64,000 nucleotides of DNA from Runella rosea (GTDB lineage Bacteria > Bacteroidota > Bacteroidia > Cytophagales > Spirosomataceae), in assembly GCF_003325355.1 (NCBI RefSeq), contig NZ_CP030850.1, forward strand, positions 4,395,501 through 4,459,500. The letters are read 5' to 3'. The position numbers were made by a program, and so were the translations under genes. The notes beneath the pieces are model-generated. The model had not been told where the DNA came from. It saw nothing but the letters and a program-made list of their open reading frames with translations, and did no database searches. Positions 34,534-41,501 of this stretch are shown here, piece by piece. How positions within the stretch are numbered: position 1 is the stretch's first letter; each line of letters opens with the position of its first letter.

Positions 34534-34541
34534 CAAAAGTA
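34534..34541 (-). promoter_or_regulatory. Candidate -7 element of the small-protein/Reg_prop operon
   Basis: TACTTTTG on the minus strand matches TAnnTTTG and would put the transcript start about 30 nt before the ATG at 34497. TTG triplets lie 12 and 15 nt upstream, closer than the usual 19-21. Confidence 0.45.
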
Positions 34542-34605
34542 GGAGGCCGAAACCAACAAAAAGAAAAACGCCCGTAAAAGAATGTAAACGAAATGTAAAA
34601 GTTTG

Positions 34606-37017
34606 TTATTCGGAGCGTAACGACTGGGTTGGGTTCATTAAAGCGACTTTAAACGTCTGAAAACCAACCAAAAAAACGATGATAATTCCAAAACTCAGAA
34701 CGACTGCGGCAAACGAAAGCCCACTGACCTCAATGCGGTAAGCGTAGTTTTGGAGCCATTGGTTCATGGCCATCAGTAGCAACGGAAAAGAGATGAAAGC
34801 TGCAATGCCGATGACAATCAAAAATTCCTTCAAAAACAGCAGCACCAACCCTACTCCCGAAGCGCCCAATACCTTGCGAATACCCAATTCTTTGGTACGC
34901 CGTGCTACGCTCAACGACACCATCCCGATAACCCCCAATAAGACAATAATGATTGCCAAAGCGGTTGCCAATTGAGCCGCTTTTTTGAGTCTTACTTCCG
35001 ATTGGTACAAATTCTGAAGCATTTCATCCAAAAAAGTAAACTCAAACGGCGCTCCAGGCAATAGTTTATTCCACTTTTTTTCGAGTGCCGCAACCGATTT
35101 ATTTAAGGACGATGATTGAATTTTGAAGGACAAATAACGGTAATTGTTGAGCGTATTGAGGTGAATAAACGCCAGAGGGCCAATGTTTTGACGCATGGAT
35201 TCAAAATGAAAATCATCGGTTACGCCAGCCACGGTAAAGGTTTGTGGGAAGCTCTGCAACCTCACTTGCTGTCCGATTGCCGCCGCAGACGTGGCAAAGT
35301 TGAGCATTTTGGCCGCTTTGGCGTTCAGTACAATGAGGTTGGGGGCTACAGCCTGTTGGGATTCCTGAAAAAATACGCCGTTGCGTACGGGGATTTGGTA
35401 AGTACGTGCGTAATGTTCGTCCGTTTGTAAAACAGGGACAAAGACCGCTTGAGTGGAGTCCTGCCCCGCGCGGAAAAGACCCGTTTGAAATCCCGTTTTT
35501 CCGTTTGGAATTTCAAACGAAAGGCTGGCTTCGCGCACGTCGGGCAGGCGCATCATTTCTTTGCGGATGGTTTCCATTTTTTCAACGCCCTTCACCGACC
35601 AGTCGCGCGGAACGGGCGCCCAAACGATGGATTCTTTGGAATAACCCAAGTCTTTTTCGAAGAAATAGTTGACTTGTCGGGCAATGACCACGGCCGCCCC
35701 AAACACAAACAGCGCAATGGCAAACTGCCCAGTCATTAACGAATAGCGCAAAAGGCTTTTTTCCTTAACGGTTTTTAATTTTCCTTTCATCGAATCAATG
35801 GAAGGCAACGCCGACAGCACGAAGGCCGGATACGCCCCGGCAATCAGCCCGACAAAAAGCCCTAAAAGAATCGCACTGCCTAAAAACGTCGGAAGCGCAC
35901 TGAAAATAGAACGGAGTTCTTTCTCAAGAATTTCGGCAAAAAACGACCGTGTACCTTCGTATAAAACCAAAGATAAAAGCGTGCTAAAAGAGGCAATCAG
36001 GATTGATTCGGTTAAAAACTGCCCTATCACCTGCCCTTTTTTGCTACCCAATACTTTCCGAATGCCGATTTCTTTTAGTCGGCTCGAAGAGCTGCCGATG
36101 GAAATATTGACAAAGTTAACCACCGCCATAAACACAATAAACAGAGCCACTAAGCCGAGCGTAAGGAGTGTTTTGTTGACCAAGCCATTGTTGCTTTCCC
36201 GGTGGAGCGAGCTCAGGGGTTTGAGCATTACTTCAAGGTTTTCTTTGACCTGAGCTGAAGCATGGGTAGAGATGAGTTGGGCAATGGGTTTTTGTAAATC
36301 AATGGGGCGTATCCCCTTTTTCAGTTCTATATAATTGGCTACATAGGCGTTGTCCCACACCGTCATGGCGGCATCGCGGCCAAAAAATGCCAGACTGCTC
36401 ATCGGCAGCAACACTGGAATGTCGGTACTAACATAATGGGTGATAGAGTTGAAGGAAATCGGGGCCAGTACGGCCGTAATCATAAAATCCTTACGTTCTC
36501 TCGTAAAAGATTCGATTTGAATGGTTTGGCCAATAACATCCGTTTTTCCGAAGTACTTGAGGGCCATTTTATCTGATAGTACTACCGAGTTGGGTTGATT
36601 CAGCGCCGTGCGGGCATCTCCGTGCAGCAGCGGAAACCCGTACATGGTCAGCAGTGTAGAATCACCGATTTGAATATCTTCCCTAAAATGTTTGTCGCCT
36701 TTAGAAATTGTAGTGGAAACCCCATCAAAACGGTAATAATTTTCAATCAAATTGGGGTATTGCTCTTTCAGGGTTTTGGCCAACGGTGCTAAGGAGGTAA
36801 TTTCTATGCCCATGTTGGGCTGCTTCCACTTGCTTTGGATAATGTATTGATTATCAATATTTCGTAAATCGGCATTGACCTGCCATTCGTCCCATACGTA
36901 GCTGCCAATCAGCAATGTAAACGTCAGCCCCACCGATAGCCCCAAAATGTTGATGAGGGTGTAAATTTTGTTTTTGCGCAGGTGGCGCCAACCGATTTTG
37001 AAGTAGTTTTGGAGCAT
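34606..37017 (-). CDS. ABC permease, double MacB_PCD/FtsX (paralogue A)
   Basis: An 803-residue inner-membrane permease of the MacB/LolCE (type VII) class. It has an N-terminal helix (about 20-42), a first periplasmic MacB core with SVVLSDKMALKYFG near 150 and a first FtsX block with RLKEIGIRKVLGSKKG near 317. A second membrane helix near 425 is followed by a second periplasmic core. The final FtsX block has ARRTKELGIRKVLGASG near 712 and ends NPTQSLRSE. Each EIGIRKVLG motif lies where MacB contacts its ATPase, yet no ATPase gene is nearby. This is the most divergent paralogue in the set and stands apart from the tandem array. An inverted repeat lies just before its ATG and a REP-like element further upstream. 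Confidence 0.9.
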   Translation of the reverse strand: MLQNYFKIGWRHLRKNKIYTLINILGLSVGLTFTLLIGSYVWDEWQVNADLRNIDNQYIIQSKWKQPNMGIEITSLAPLAKTLKEQYPNLIENYYRFDGVSTTISKGDKHFREDIQIGDSTLLTMYGFPLLHGDARTALNQPNSVVLSDKMALKYFGKTDVIGQTIQIESFTRERKDFMITAVLAPISFNSITHYVSTDIPVLLPMSSLAFFGRDAAMTVWDNAYVANYIELKKGIRPIDLQKPIAQLISTHASAQVKENLEVMLKPLSSLHRESNNGLVNKTLLTLGLVALFIVFMAVVNFVNISIGSSSSRLKEIGIRKVLGSKKGQVIGQFLTESILIASFSTLLSLVLYEGTRSFFAEILEKELRSIFSALPTFLGSAILLGLFVGLIAGAYPAFVLSALPSIDSMKGKLKTVKEKSLLRYSLMTGQFAIALFVFGAAVVIARQVNYFFEKDLGYSKESIVWAPVPRDWSVKGVEKMETIRKEMMRLPDVREASLSFEIPNGKTGFQTGLFRAGQDSTQAVFVPVLQTDEHYARTYQIPVRNGVFFQESQQAVAPNLIVLNAKAAKMLNFATSAAAIGQQVRLQSFPQTFTVAGVTDDFHFESMRQNIGPLAFIHLNTLNNYRYLSFKIQSSSLNKSVAALEKKWNKLLPGAPFEFTFLDEMLQNLYQSEVRLKKAAQLATALAIIIVLLGVIGMVSLSVARRTKELGIRKVLGASGVGLVLLFLKEFLIVIGIAAFISFPLLLMAMNQWLQNYAYRIEVSGLSFAAVVLSFGIIIVFLVGFQTFKVALMNPTQSLRSE

Positions 37018-37020
37018 GGT

Positions 37021-37058
37021 TTTGTACGTTTAAAATGGCCTTGCAAGGTACGTACAAA
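37021..37058 (-). promoter_or_regulatory. Inverted repeat adjoining the start of permease A
   Basis: TTTGTACGT (37021-37029) pairs with ACGTACAAA (37050-37058), and the palindrome CCTTGCAAGG (37039-37048) lies between them. The pair begins 4 bp upstream of the ATG at 37017, so it could be an operator or a structure masking ribosome access. Confidence 0.4.
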
Positions 37059-37090
37059 ACATTTTTGGGGTTTGTTAAAAAACCTTAATT

Positions 37091-37203
37091 GTAGGGGTGG
37101 GCTTTACGTCCGTCCTCTTGTTTACAAGCCGGGCAGACGTGAAGCTGGGCAGACGTAAAGCTGGGCAGACGTAAAGCCGGGCAGACGTGAAGCCTGCCCC
37201 TAC
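37091..37203. repeat. REP-like palindromic element, copy 1, with four 16-bp units
   Basis: Termini GTAGGGGTGGGCTTTACGTC and GACGTGAAGCCTGCCCCTAC are imperfect inverted repeats. Between them GGGCAGACGT(A/G)AAGC(T/C) recurs at 16-bp steps (37131, 37147, 37163, 37179). The same termini recur at 40428, 54462 and 56957. Confidence 0.85.
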
Positions 37204-37219
37204 CTTGACGGGGGGGTAA

Positions 37220-37435
37220 TTACTTTTTACACTCCCCCTTTGAAACAATGGCAATACCTACCCGGCCTGCTTCGCAGGAGTTTCCATAAGTTTTGCCGTT
37301 GCACCCGCAAACTGGGTCATATAGGGTATAACAGGCCATTCCGTTGTCTGGTTTTTCCACACATTCACTGGCTACTTCTTCTTTTTGACAACCCGCCAAG
37401 GCCGCAATCAAAACGGCAGCAAATACTTTTTTCAT
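37220..37435 (-). CDS. Kazal-type protease inhibitor domain lipoprotein
   Basis: A 71-residue protein. The signal peptide ends in LAGC (lipobox cysteine C16). The mature part is one Kazal domain with six cysteines at 25, 35, 43, 45, 54 and 69 and the core DPVCGCNGKTYGNSCEAG. Kazal domains inhibit serine proteases; a lipid-anchored one could protect the cell envelope, but the target is unknown. It lies between the unknown lipoprotein at 37466 and permease A on the same strand. Confidence 0.85.
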   Translation of the reverse strand: MKKVFAAVLIAALAGCQKEEVASECVEKPDNGMACYTLYDPVCGCNGKTYGNSCEAGRVGIAIVSKGECKK

Positions 37436-37465
37436 GGGATTTTGGAATTATTTAAATCTATGTCA

Positions 37466-37831
37466 TTAGCGTATTATGCGTATTTCTGAAATCTCAATTT
37501 CGTCCATTTCGTTGGTTTTTCCCCAGCCGCATTTAACGGTTTGTTTTTTGCCCGTAAGCGTGTATTTCATCTCTACATCAACCGAATACACCCCGTACTG
37601 GGCAGTGGCAGCCTGAATGATGGAATTTACTTTTTCCTTCGACGAATCGCTCGGTAAGTAAGAAACCATTTCATCTTTCAGGTCAACTGTAAAGTGCCAG
37701 TCGCAGCCATCAACCGCCAGCGCGTTCACTAGTTTAGCCTTGGTAATTGTCGTTTCCTGAGGCTGAACTTTGGAGCAAGAGCTAAAAGTGATTGCCAGTA
37801 GCAAAATATTGAGAAAAGTAATCGGTTTCAT
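37466..37831 (-). CDS. Small lipoprotein of unknown function
   Basis: A 121-residue protein with a lipobox (ITFSSC, C20). The mature part has two further cysteines (in GCDW and KCGWG) and no family that I recognise. It is the first gene of a small same-strand group with the Kazal lipoprotein, starting about 90 bp downstream of the terminator that closes the neighbouring permease operon. Confidence 0.65.
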   Translation of the reverse strand: MKPITFLNILLLAITFSSCSKVQPQETTITKAKLVNALAVDGCDWHFTVDLKDEMVSYLPSDSSKEKVNSIIQAATAQYGVYSVDVEMKYTLTGKKQTVKCGWGKTNEMDEIEISEIRIIR

Positions 37832-37915
37832 GTTCGTTGGTTTTTAGCTAGGACGAAATTGGAGAATAAAAAGTTGTAATCCGAAGAAAGAAAGCCGCCA
37901 ATGGATAATTTCTCT

Positions 37916-37959
37916 AAAAAAAAATCCAAGCTTGATTTCTGAGAAATCAAGCTTGGATT
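37916..37959 (-). terminator. Intrinsic terminator of the permease B operon
   Basis: An 18-bp perfect inverted repeat (37923-37940 with 37942-37959) is centred on the single base 37941. On the minus strand it runs into a nine-T tract. It lies 28 bp after the stop of permease B. Confidence 0.92.
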
Positions 37960-37986
37960 GGAATGGGTAGAATTTCTCTTTTAGCC

Positions 37987-40401
37987 TTATTCGGAGCGCA
38001 AAGAAGTGGTCGGATTGGTTAGCGCCGCACGAATGGCTTGAAAACTAACGGTCAAAAATGCAATCGCGATAGCGATAAAGGCCGTGAGGGCAAATACCCA
38101 CCACTGAATTGGGGTACGATAAGCAAAATCGGATAACCACTGACTCATGAGCCACCACGCCGACGGCGACGCAATGAGAATGGCAACGCCGACCATTTTG
38201 AGAAAATCGAACGATAACAGTGTCATAATGCTCATGACCGACGCCCCCAACACTTTGCGCACACCGATTTCTTTGGTGCGTTGCGATATGACCATGATAG
38301 CAATGGCAAACAGCCCCAAGCAGGATAAAATAATGGCCAAGGTGGCGGCGCTGAAAAATATCTGAGAGATGCGTTCTTCCTTTTGGTATTGTTTATTGGT
38401 GTTTTCGTCCAAAAATGAACCCAGAAATTCAGATTTGGGGGCCACTTCGTTGTACGTTTTTCGCAATAAGCCAATCGTCTCATCCACGTGGTCGGGGGCA
38501 ATTTTGACGAAAATATAATTGATGGGAAAACCATTCATAAAAAAGGAAACGGCTTCAATTTCGCGGTGTAGCGATTCAAAATGAAAGTCTTTGACCACAC
38601 CGATGACTTTGTGTTTTTCTTCGGTATTGAGCGTCACGCCAATCGGGTTTTTTACGCCCAATTGTTTGGCCATTGTTTCATTGATGACGGAGGCGCCTGC
38701 GGTATCGGTGGCGAATGCTTCCGAAAAATCCCGTCCATCAATCAGCTTCAGGTCGAGGGTTTTTACGTATTCATAATCTGCCGTCCGCATGTTGGTTTTA
38801 ATGCTTTTGCCATTTTGTTCAAAACTCAAGACCGACTTAGAAAAAGAGCCGTCTTGCCCGCGTCCTAGATTGACATCGGAGCCTGTCATGCTCAAGATGC
38901 GCGGCTGATTGGCCAATCGAGTGCGAAAATGTTGCAAAAGACGTTTGCCCGAGATTTCATGCCCAATCGGAATGCTGTATACTTGGGTAGTGTTAAATCC
39001 TAACGGTTTGGAACGCAGGTACTTGATTTGGGTCCAGACAATCATCGTACAAGCAATCAGCAGGACTGACATCGTAAACTGGAAGATAATGAGCATGTTG
39101 CGAATACCCCCCGAGCTGCCGCTTACTTTAATTTTTCCTTTCAATACCTCCACCGTATTGAACCGTGTTACGGCCCAAGCGGGATAACCACCCGCAATCA
39201 GCGTAATGAGGACAAAACACAAGAAAATAATACCGACTAAAGCAGGCGTTTTTAGCATATCAAGCGAGAGGGTCGTGCGGAAAATGGCATTATATTGGGG
39301 GATAAACAGATAGGCCAAAACGATTCCTGTCCCAAAAGCGGCCACGCAAATCAGAAAAGCTTCTCCCCAAAACTGCCCCACAATTTGAGACTTAAACGCC
39401 CCGAGTGCCTTGCGCATACCTACTTCTTTGGCGCGGGTAAACGATTTCGCGATGGATAAGTTAATAAAATTGATGGCCGCAATCAGCAAAATCACGATAC
39501 CGACAATGAGTAGCGTATAGGGATATATTTTGTTAATGGCTTGTCCGCGCCCACCTACTTTGGTGTCAAAATGGCTATCGGCCAATCCCATAATTCTGGT
39601 GCTGATGATTTCGCCTCGGGCATCGGGTTTAGCTCCTTCTTTTTTCAGTTGCTCGATGTTGCCTTTGTAATATTTGGCCGTGAAAGGTTTCAGGCGATTT
39701 TCAAAAGCGGCCAACGATGTTTTTTCGTCAAGTTTAAGATAAAGTGCGTGTTGAACGTTGTCCCATCGGTCTTTATTGAGACTATAATCACTGACATTTT
39801 CGATACGAACCAGTATTTCATTGTCAATGCTGGTATTTTCTGGGCCTTTTTCCAGAATACCCGTCACCAAAAATGATTGCTCTTTGTTGTCATGATTGAT
39901 GGTGAGGGTTTTCCCCATCGGGTCTTGGTCCCCAAAAATATTCTTTGCGATGTCTTCGCGCAACACTACATTGCTTAAATCCTTCAGTGCAGTATTGGGG
40001 TCGCCTTTCAACAATTTATATCCAAAAACCTGAAAGTATTCCGGGTCGGTGAATATAATAACTTCGTTGATAAGCTTGTCACTTTTCAGCAATTGCGCAT
40101 TTCCAGTCAGGATACGTGCCGCTAGTTTCACTTCTGGGTATTCTGCTTTCAGGGCAGCGCGCATGGGTAGAGGCATGTTGTTGCCGTATTGTTCACCCTG
40201 TGGCTCGATTACTTTCTGGTAAACGCGGTATACAGCACTATTTTCCTCGTGAAATTGGTCAAATGTTAATAATCCGAATGCTGTCAAAAGCAATAGGGTA
40301 CTGATGCCGAATGCTACCGAAAGGCCTATCAGATTAATAAAGAGGTAGGTCTTGTTTTTCCACAAGTTGCGGAAAGCGATTTTGAGGTAATTGCGTATCA
40401 T
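37987..40401 (-). CDS. ABC permease, double MacB_PCD/FtsX (paralogue B)
   Basis: The true start is the ATG at 40401 (MIRNYLKIAFRNLWKNKT), matching the N-terminus of every paralogue. An upstream in-frame ATG at 40608 merely reads through a 15-bp tandem repeat. The 804-residue product has an N-terminal helix near 22-45, a first core with NVVLREDIAKNIFG, a first FtsX block with RAKEVGMRKALGAFK near 327 and a second core with VINETMAKQLG. The last FtsX block has SQRTKEIGVRKVLGASV near 714 and ends NPTTSLRSE. It is the last gene of an operon headed by two duplicated small genes. That operon has a sigma-54-like promoter at 41347 and a strong terminator at 37916. Confidence 0.9.
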   Translation of the reverse strand: MIRNYLKIAFRNLWKNKTYLFINLIGLSVAFGISTLLLLTAFGLLTFDQFHEENSAVYRVYQKVIEPQGEQYGNNMPLPMRAALKAEYPEVKLAARILTGNAQLLKSDKLINEVIIFTDPEYFQVFGYKLLKGDPNTALKDLSNVVLREDIAKNIFGDQDPMGKTLTINHDNKEQSFLVTGILEKGPENTSIDNEILVRIENVSDYSLNKDRWDNVQHALYLKLDEKTSLAAFENRLKPFTAKYYKGNIEQLKKEGAKPDARGEIISTRIMGLADSHFDTKVGGRGQAINKIYPYTLLIVGIVILLIAAINFINLSIAKSFTRAKEVGMRKALGAFKSQIVGQFWGEAFLICVAAFGTGIVLAYLFIPQYNAIFRTTLSLDMLKTPALVGIIFLCFVLITLIAGGYPAWAVTRFNTVEVLKGKIKVSGSSGGIRNMLIIFQFTMSVLLIACTMIVWTQIKYLRSKPLGFNTTQVYSIPIGHEISGKRLLQHFRTRLANQPRILSMTGSDVNLGRGQDGSFSKSVLSFEQNGKSIKTNMRTADYEYVKTLDLKLIDGRDFSEAFATDTAGASVINETMAKQLGVKNPIGVTLNTEEKHKVIGVVKDFHFESLHREIEAVSFFMNGFPINYIFVKIAPDHVDETIGLLRKTYNEVAPKSEFLGSFLDENTNKQYQKEERISQIFFSAATLAIILSCLGLFAIAIMVISQRTKEIGVRKVLGASVMSIMTLLSFDFLKMVGVAILIASPSAWWLMSQWLSDFAYRTPIQWWVFALTAFIAIAIAFLTVSFQAIRAALTNPTTSLRSE

Positions 40402-40427
40402 GGTTGTTAGATTAAAACAAAAAATTC

Positions 40428-40687
40428 GTAGGGGCAGGCCTTGCGTCTGCCCGCCTTGCGTCTGCCCGCCTTGCGTCTGCCCGCCTTGCGTCTCGTCTGC
40501 CCGCCTTGCGTCTGCCCGCCTTGCGTCTGCCCGCCTTGCGTCTGCCCGCCTTGCGTCTGCCCGCCTTGCGTCTGCCCGCCTTGCGTCTGCTCTGTATTTT
40601 GGCGACATGGGGTATGCCTTGCGTCGAAAATGTTTATTTGGGCTCTATATCTTGTCGATATTGGGCAGACGTAAAGCCTGCCCCTAC
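40428..40687. repeat. REP-like palindromic element, copy 2, greatly expanded
   Basis: A 260-bp element. It begins GTAGGGGCAGGCCTTGCG (40428) and ends GACGTAAAGCCTGCCCCTAC (40687), the same inverted termini as the other copies. The 5' arm is expanded into the tandem array at 40441-40591. It lies between the second small gene and permease B, so it would be transcribed within that operon. Confidence 0.88.
40441..40591. repeat. 15-bp tandem repeat array, about ten units
   Basis: The unit TTGCGTCTGCCCGCC is repeated nine times from 40441 to 40580, with a partial tenth after that. Unit 4 (40486-40505) carries a 5-bp insertion. Because 15 is divisible by three, the array stays open and encodes a repetitive ADARR peptide on the minus strand. 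Confidence 0.95.
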
Positions 40688-40696
40688 GGCAGGATG

Positions 40697-40993
40697 TTAA
40701 TTTGCCCCCGTCAAAATTTGTCGTTGTTTGATTAAATCTTCTTTTTTTACGAACGTAATAGGTACGAATTCATCTGTGGGTGCGCCTATATAATAGAGCG
40801 TCCAGTCTTGATCGTACTTGGAAAGAATGTGACGAAGGCAATCTGCCCGGTCAACGGTCGGAATACCGCAATCCTCCCAGTAGAAAAGCTCTACACGATA
40901 GTGCAGCGCCTGTTTTTGGCCATTGATAGTGACTTCGATTTCGATGTCCTGCTTCCCCAATTGGGTCGGAATTGGAATTGCAATATGTGCCAT
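40697..40993 (-). CDS. Small conserved protein of unknown function (duplicate 2)
   Basis: A 98-residue soluble protein without signal peptide, about 75% identical by eye to the next gene upstream over its first 85 residues. Both start MAHIAIPIP and share DIExEVxINGQ, ALHYRVELFYW, CGxPTVDRAxCLRHILSxYDxDWTLYY and FxPITFV. I do not recognise the family. The two genes are a tandem duplication, 4 bp apart, and precede permease B in one operon under a sigma-54-like promoter. A cytoplasmic partner for the permease is possible but not shown. Confidence 0.75.
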   Translation of the reverse strand: MAHIAIPIPTQLGKQDIEIEVTINGQKQALHYRVELFYWEDCGIPTVDRADCLRHILSKYDQDWTLYYIGAPTDEFVPITFVKKEDLIKQRQILTGAN

Positions 40994-40997
40994 GTGT

Positions 40998-41300
40998 TTA
41001 AAGGTTTAATAAGGAGTATAAAAAAGGAGATAACAGCAAAGTCTCTTTTTTTCGAACAAACGTAATCGGAATGAATTGCTCCGTGGGCGAACCCATATAA
41101 TAAAGCGTCCAATCTTTGTCATACTCAGAAAGGATATGGCGCAAGCATTCAGCGCGGTCAACGGTTGGCATACCGCACTCATTCCAATAAAATAACTCAA
41201 CACGGTAGTGCAGTGCCTGCCGTTGACCATTGATGGAAACCTCCACTTCAATGTCCTGTTTTCCGATTTGAGAAGGAATTGGAATCGCAATGTGTGCCAT
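40998..41300 (-). CDS. Small conserved protein of unknown function (duplicate 1)
   Basis: A 100-residue paralogue of the following gene, with the same cysteine pair (in NECGMPT and AECLRHI) and a divergent hydrophobic C-terminus (LLLSPFLYSLLNL) that may reflect a shifted end of the duplication. It starts 47 bp downstream of the sigma-54-like element at 41347-41364, making it the first gene of that operon. No known domain was recognised. Confidence 0.75.
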   Translation of the reverse strand: MAHIAIPIPSQIGKQDIEVEVSINGQRQALHYRVELFYWNECGMPTVDRAECLRHILSEYDKDWTLYYMGSPTEQFIPITFVRKKETLLLSPFLYSLLNL

Positions 41301-41346
41301 ACGTTATGAATATAATAGGAATTTTAAAATGGCTGTTTTTACAATA

Positions 41347-41364
41347 GCTCAAACCTTGTACCAA
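41347..41364 (-). promoter_or_regulatory. Sigma-54-like -24/-12 promoter, locus 1
   Basis: On the minus strand TTGGTACAAGGTTTGAGC has GG and GA separated by 10 nt, the spacing of -24 GG and -12 GC in sigma-54 promoters, with A for C at the last position. It is nearly identical to the element at 43906 and lies 47 bp from the ATG. Confidence 0.6.
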
Positions 41365-41418
41365 ATAGTGAATATCGCTGATTGACAGTGTTTTGCGTGT
41401 AGAGGAAAAATGAATAAT

Positions 41419-41455
41419 TGTCCGAATATGGACACTGTTTGTTCGTTGATGGACA
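41419..41455 (-). promoter_or_regulatory. Tandem palindromic activator-type sites, locus 1
   Basis: TGTCC-N6-GGACA (41419-41434) and TGTTC-N6-GGACA (41440-41455) have centres 21 bp apart, two helical turns, and lie 55 bp upstream of the sigma-54-like element. An 11-bp inverted repeat, ACACTGTTTGT (41432-41442) with ACAAACAGTGT (41460-41470), overlaps the second site and may end the neighbouring permease C transcript. Confidence 0.6.
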
Positions 41456-41501
41456 GCGGACAAACAGTGTAAATCATATGGGTGAAGATACCGCCGTTTG
41501 A

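Noticed and set aside
40441-40591. Possible CRISPR-like array
   Set aside because: Units are contiguous 15-mers without spacers, and no cas genes are present.
40401-40608. In-frame extension of permease B to 40608 with ADARR repeats
   Set aside because: It is translated from a 15-bp tandem repeat; the paralogues all start at the sequence equivalent to 40401.
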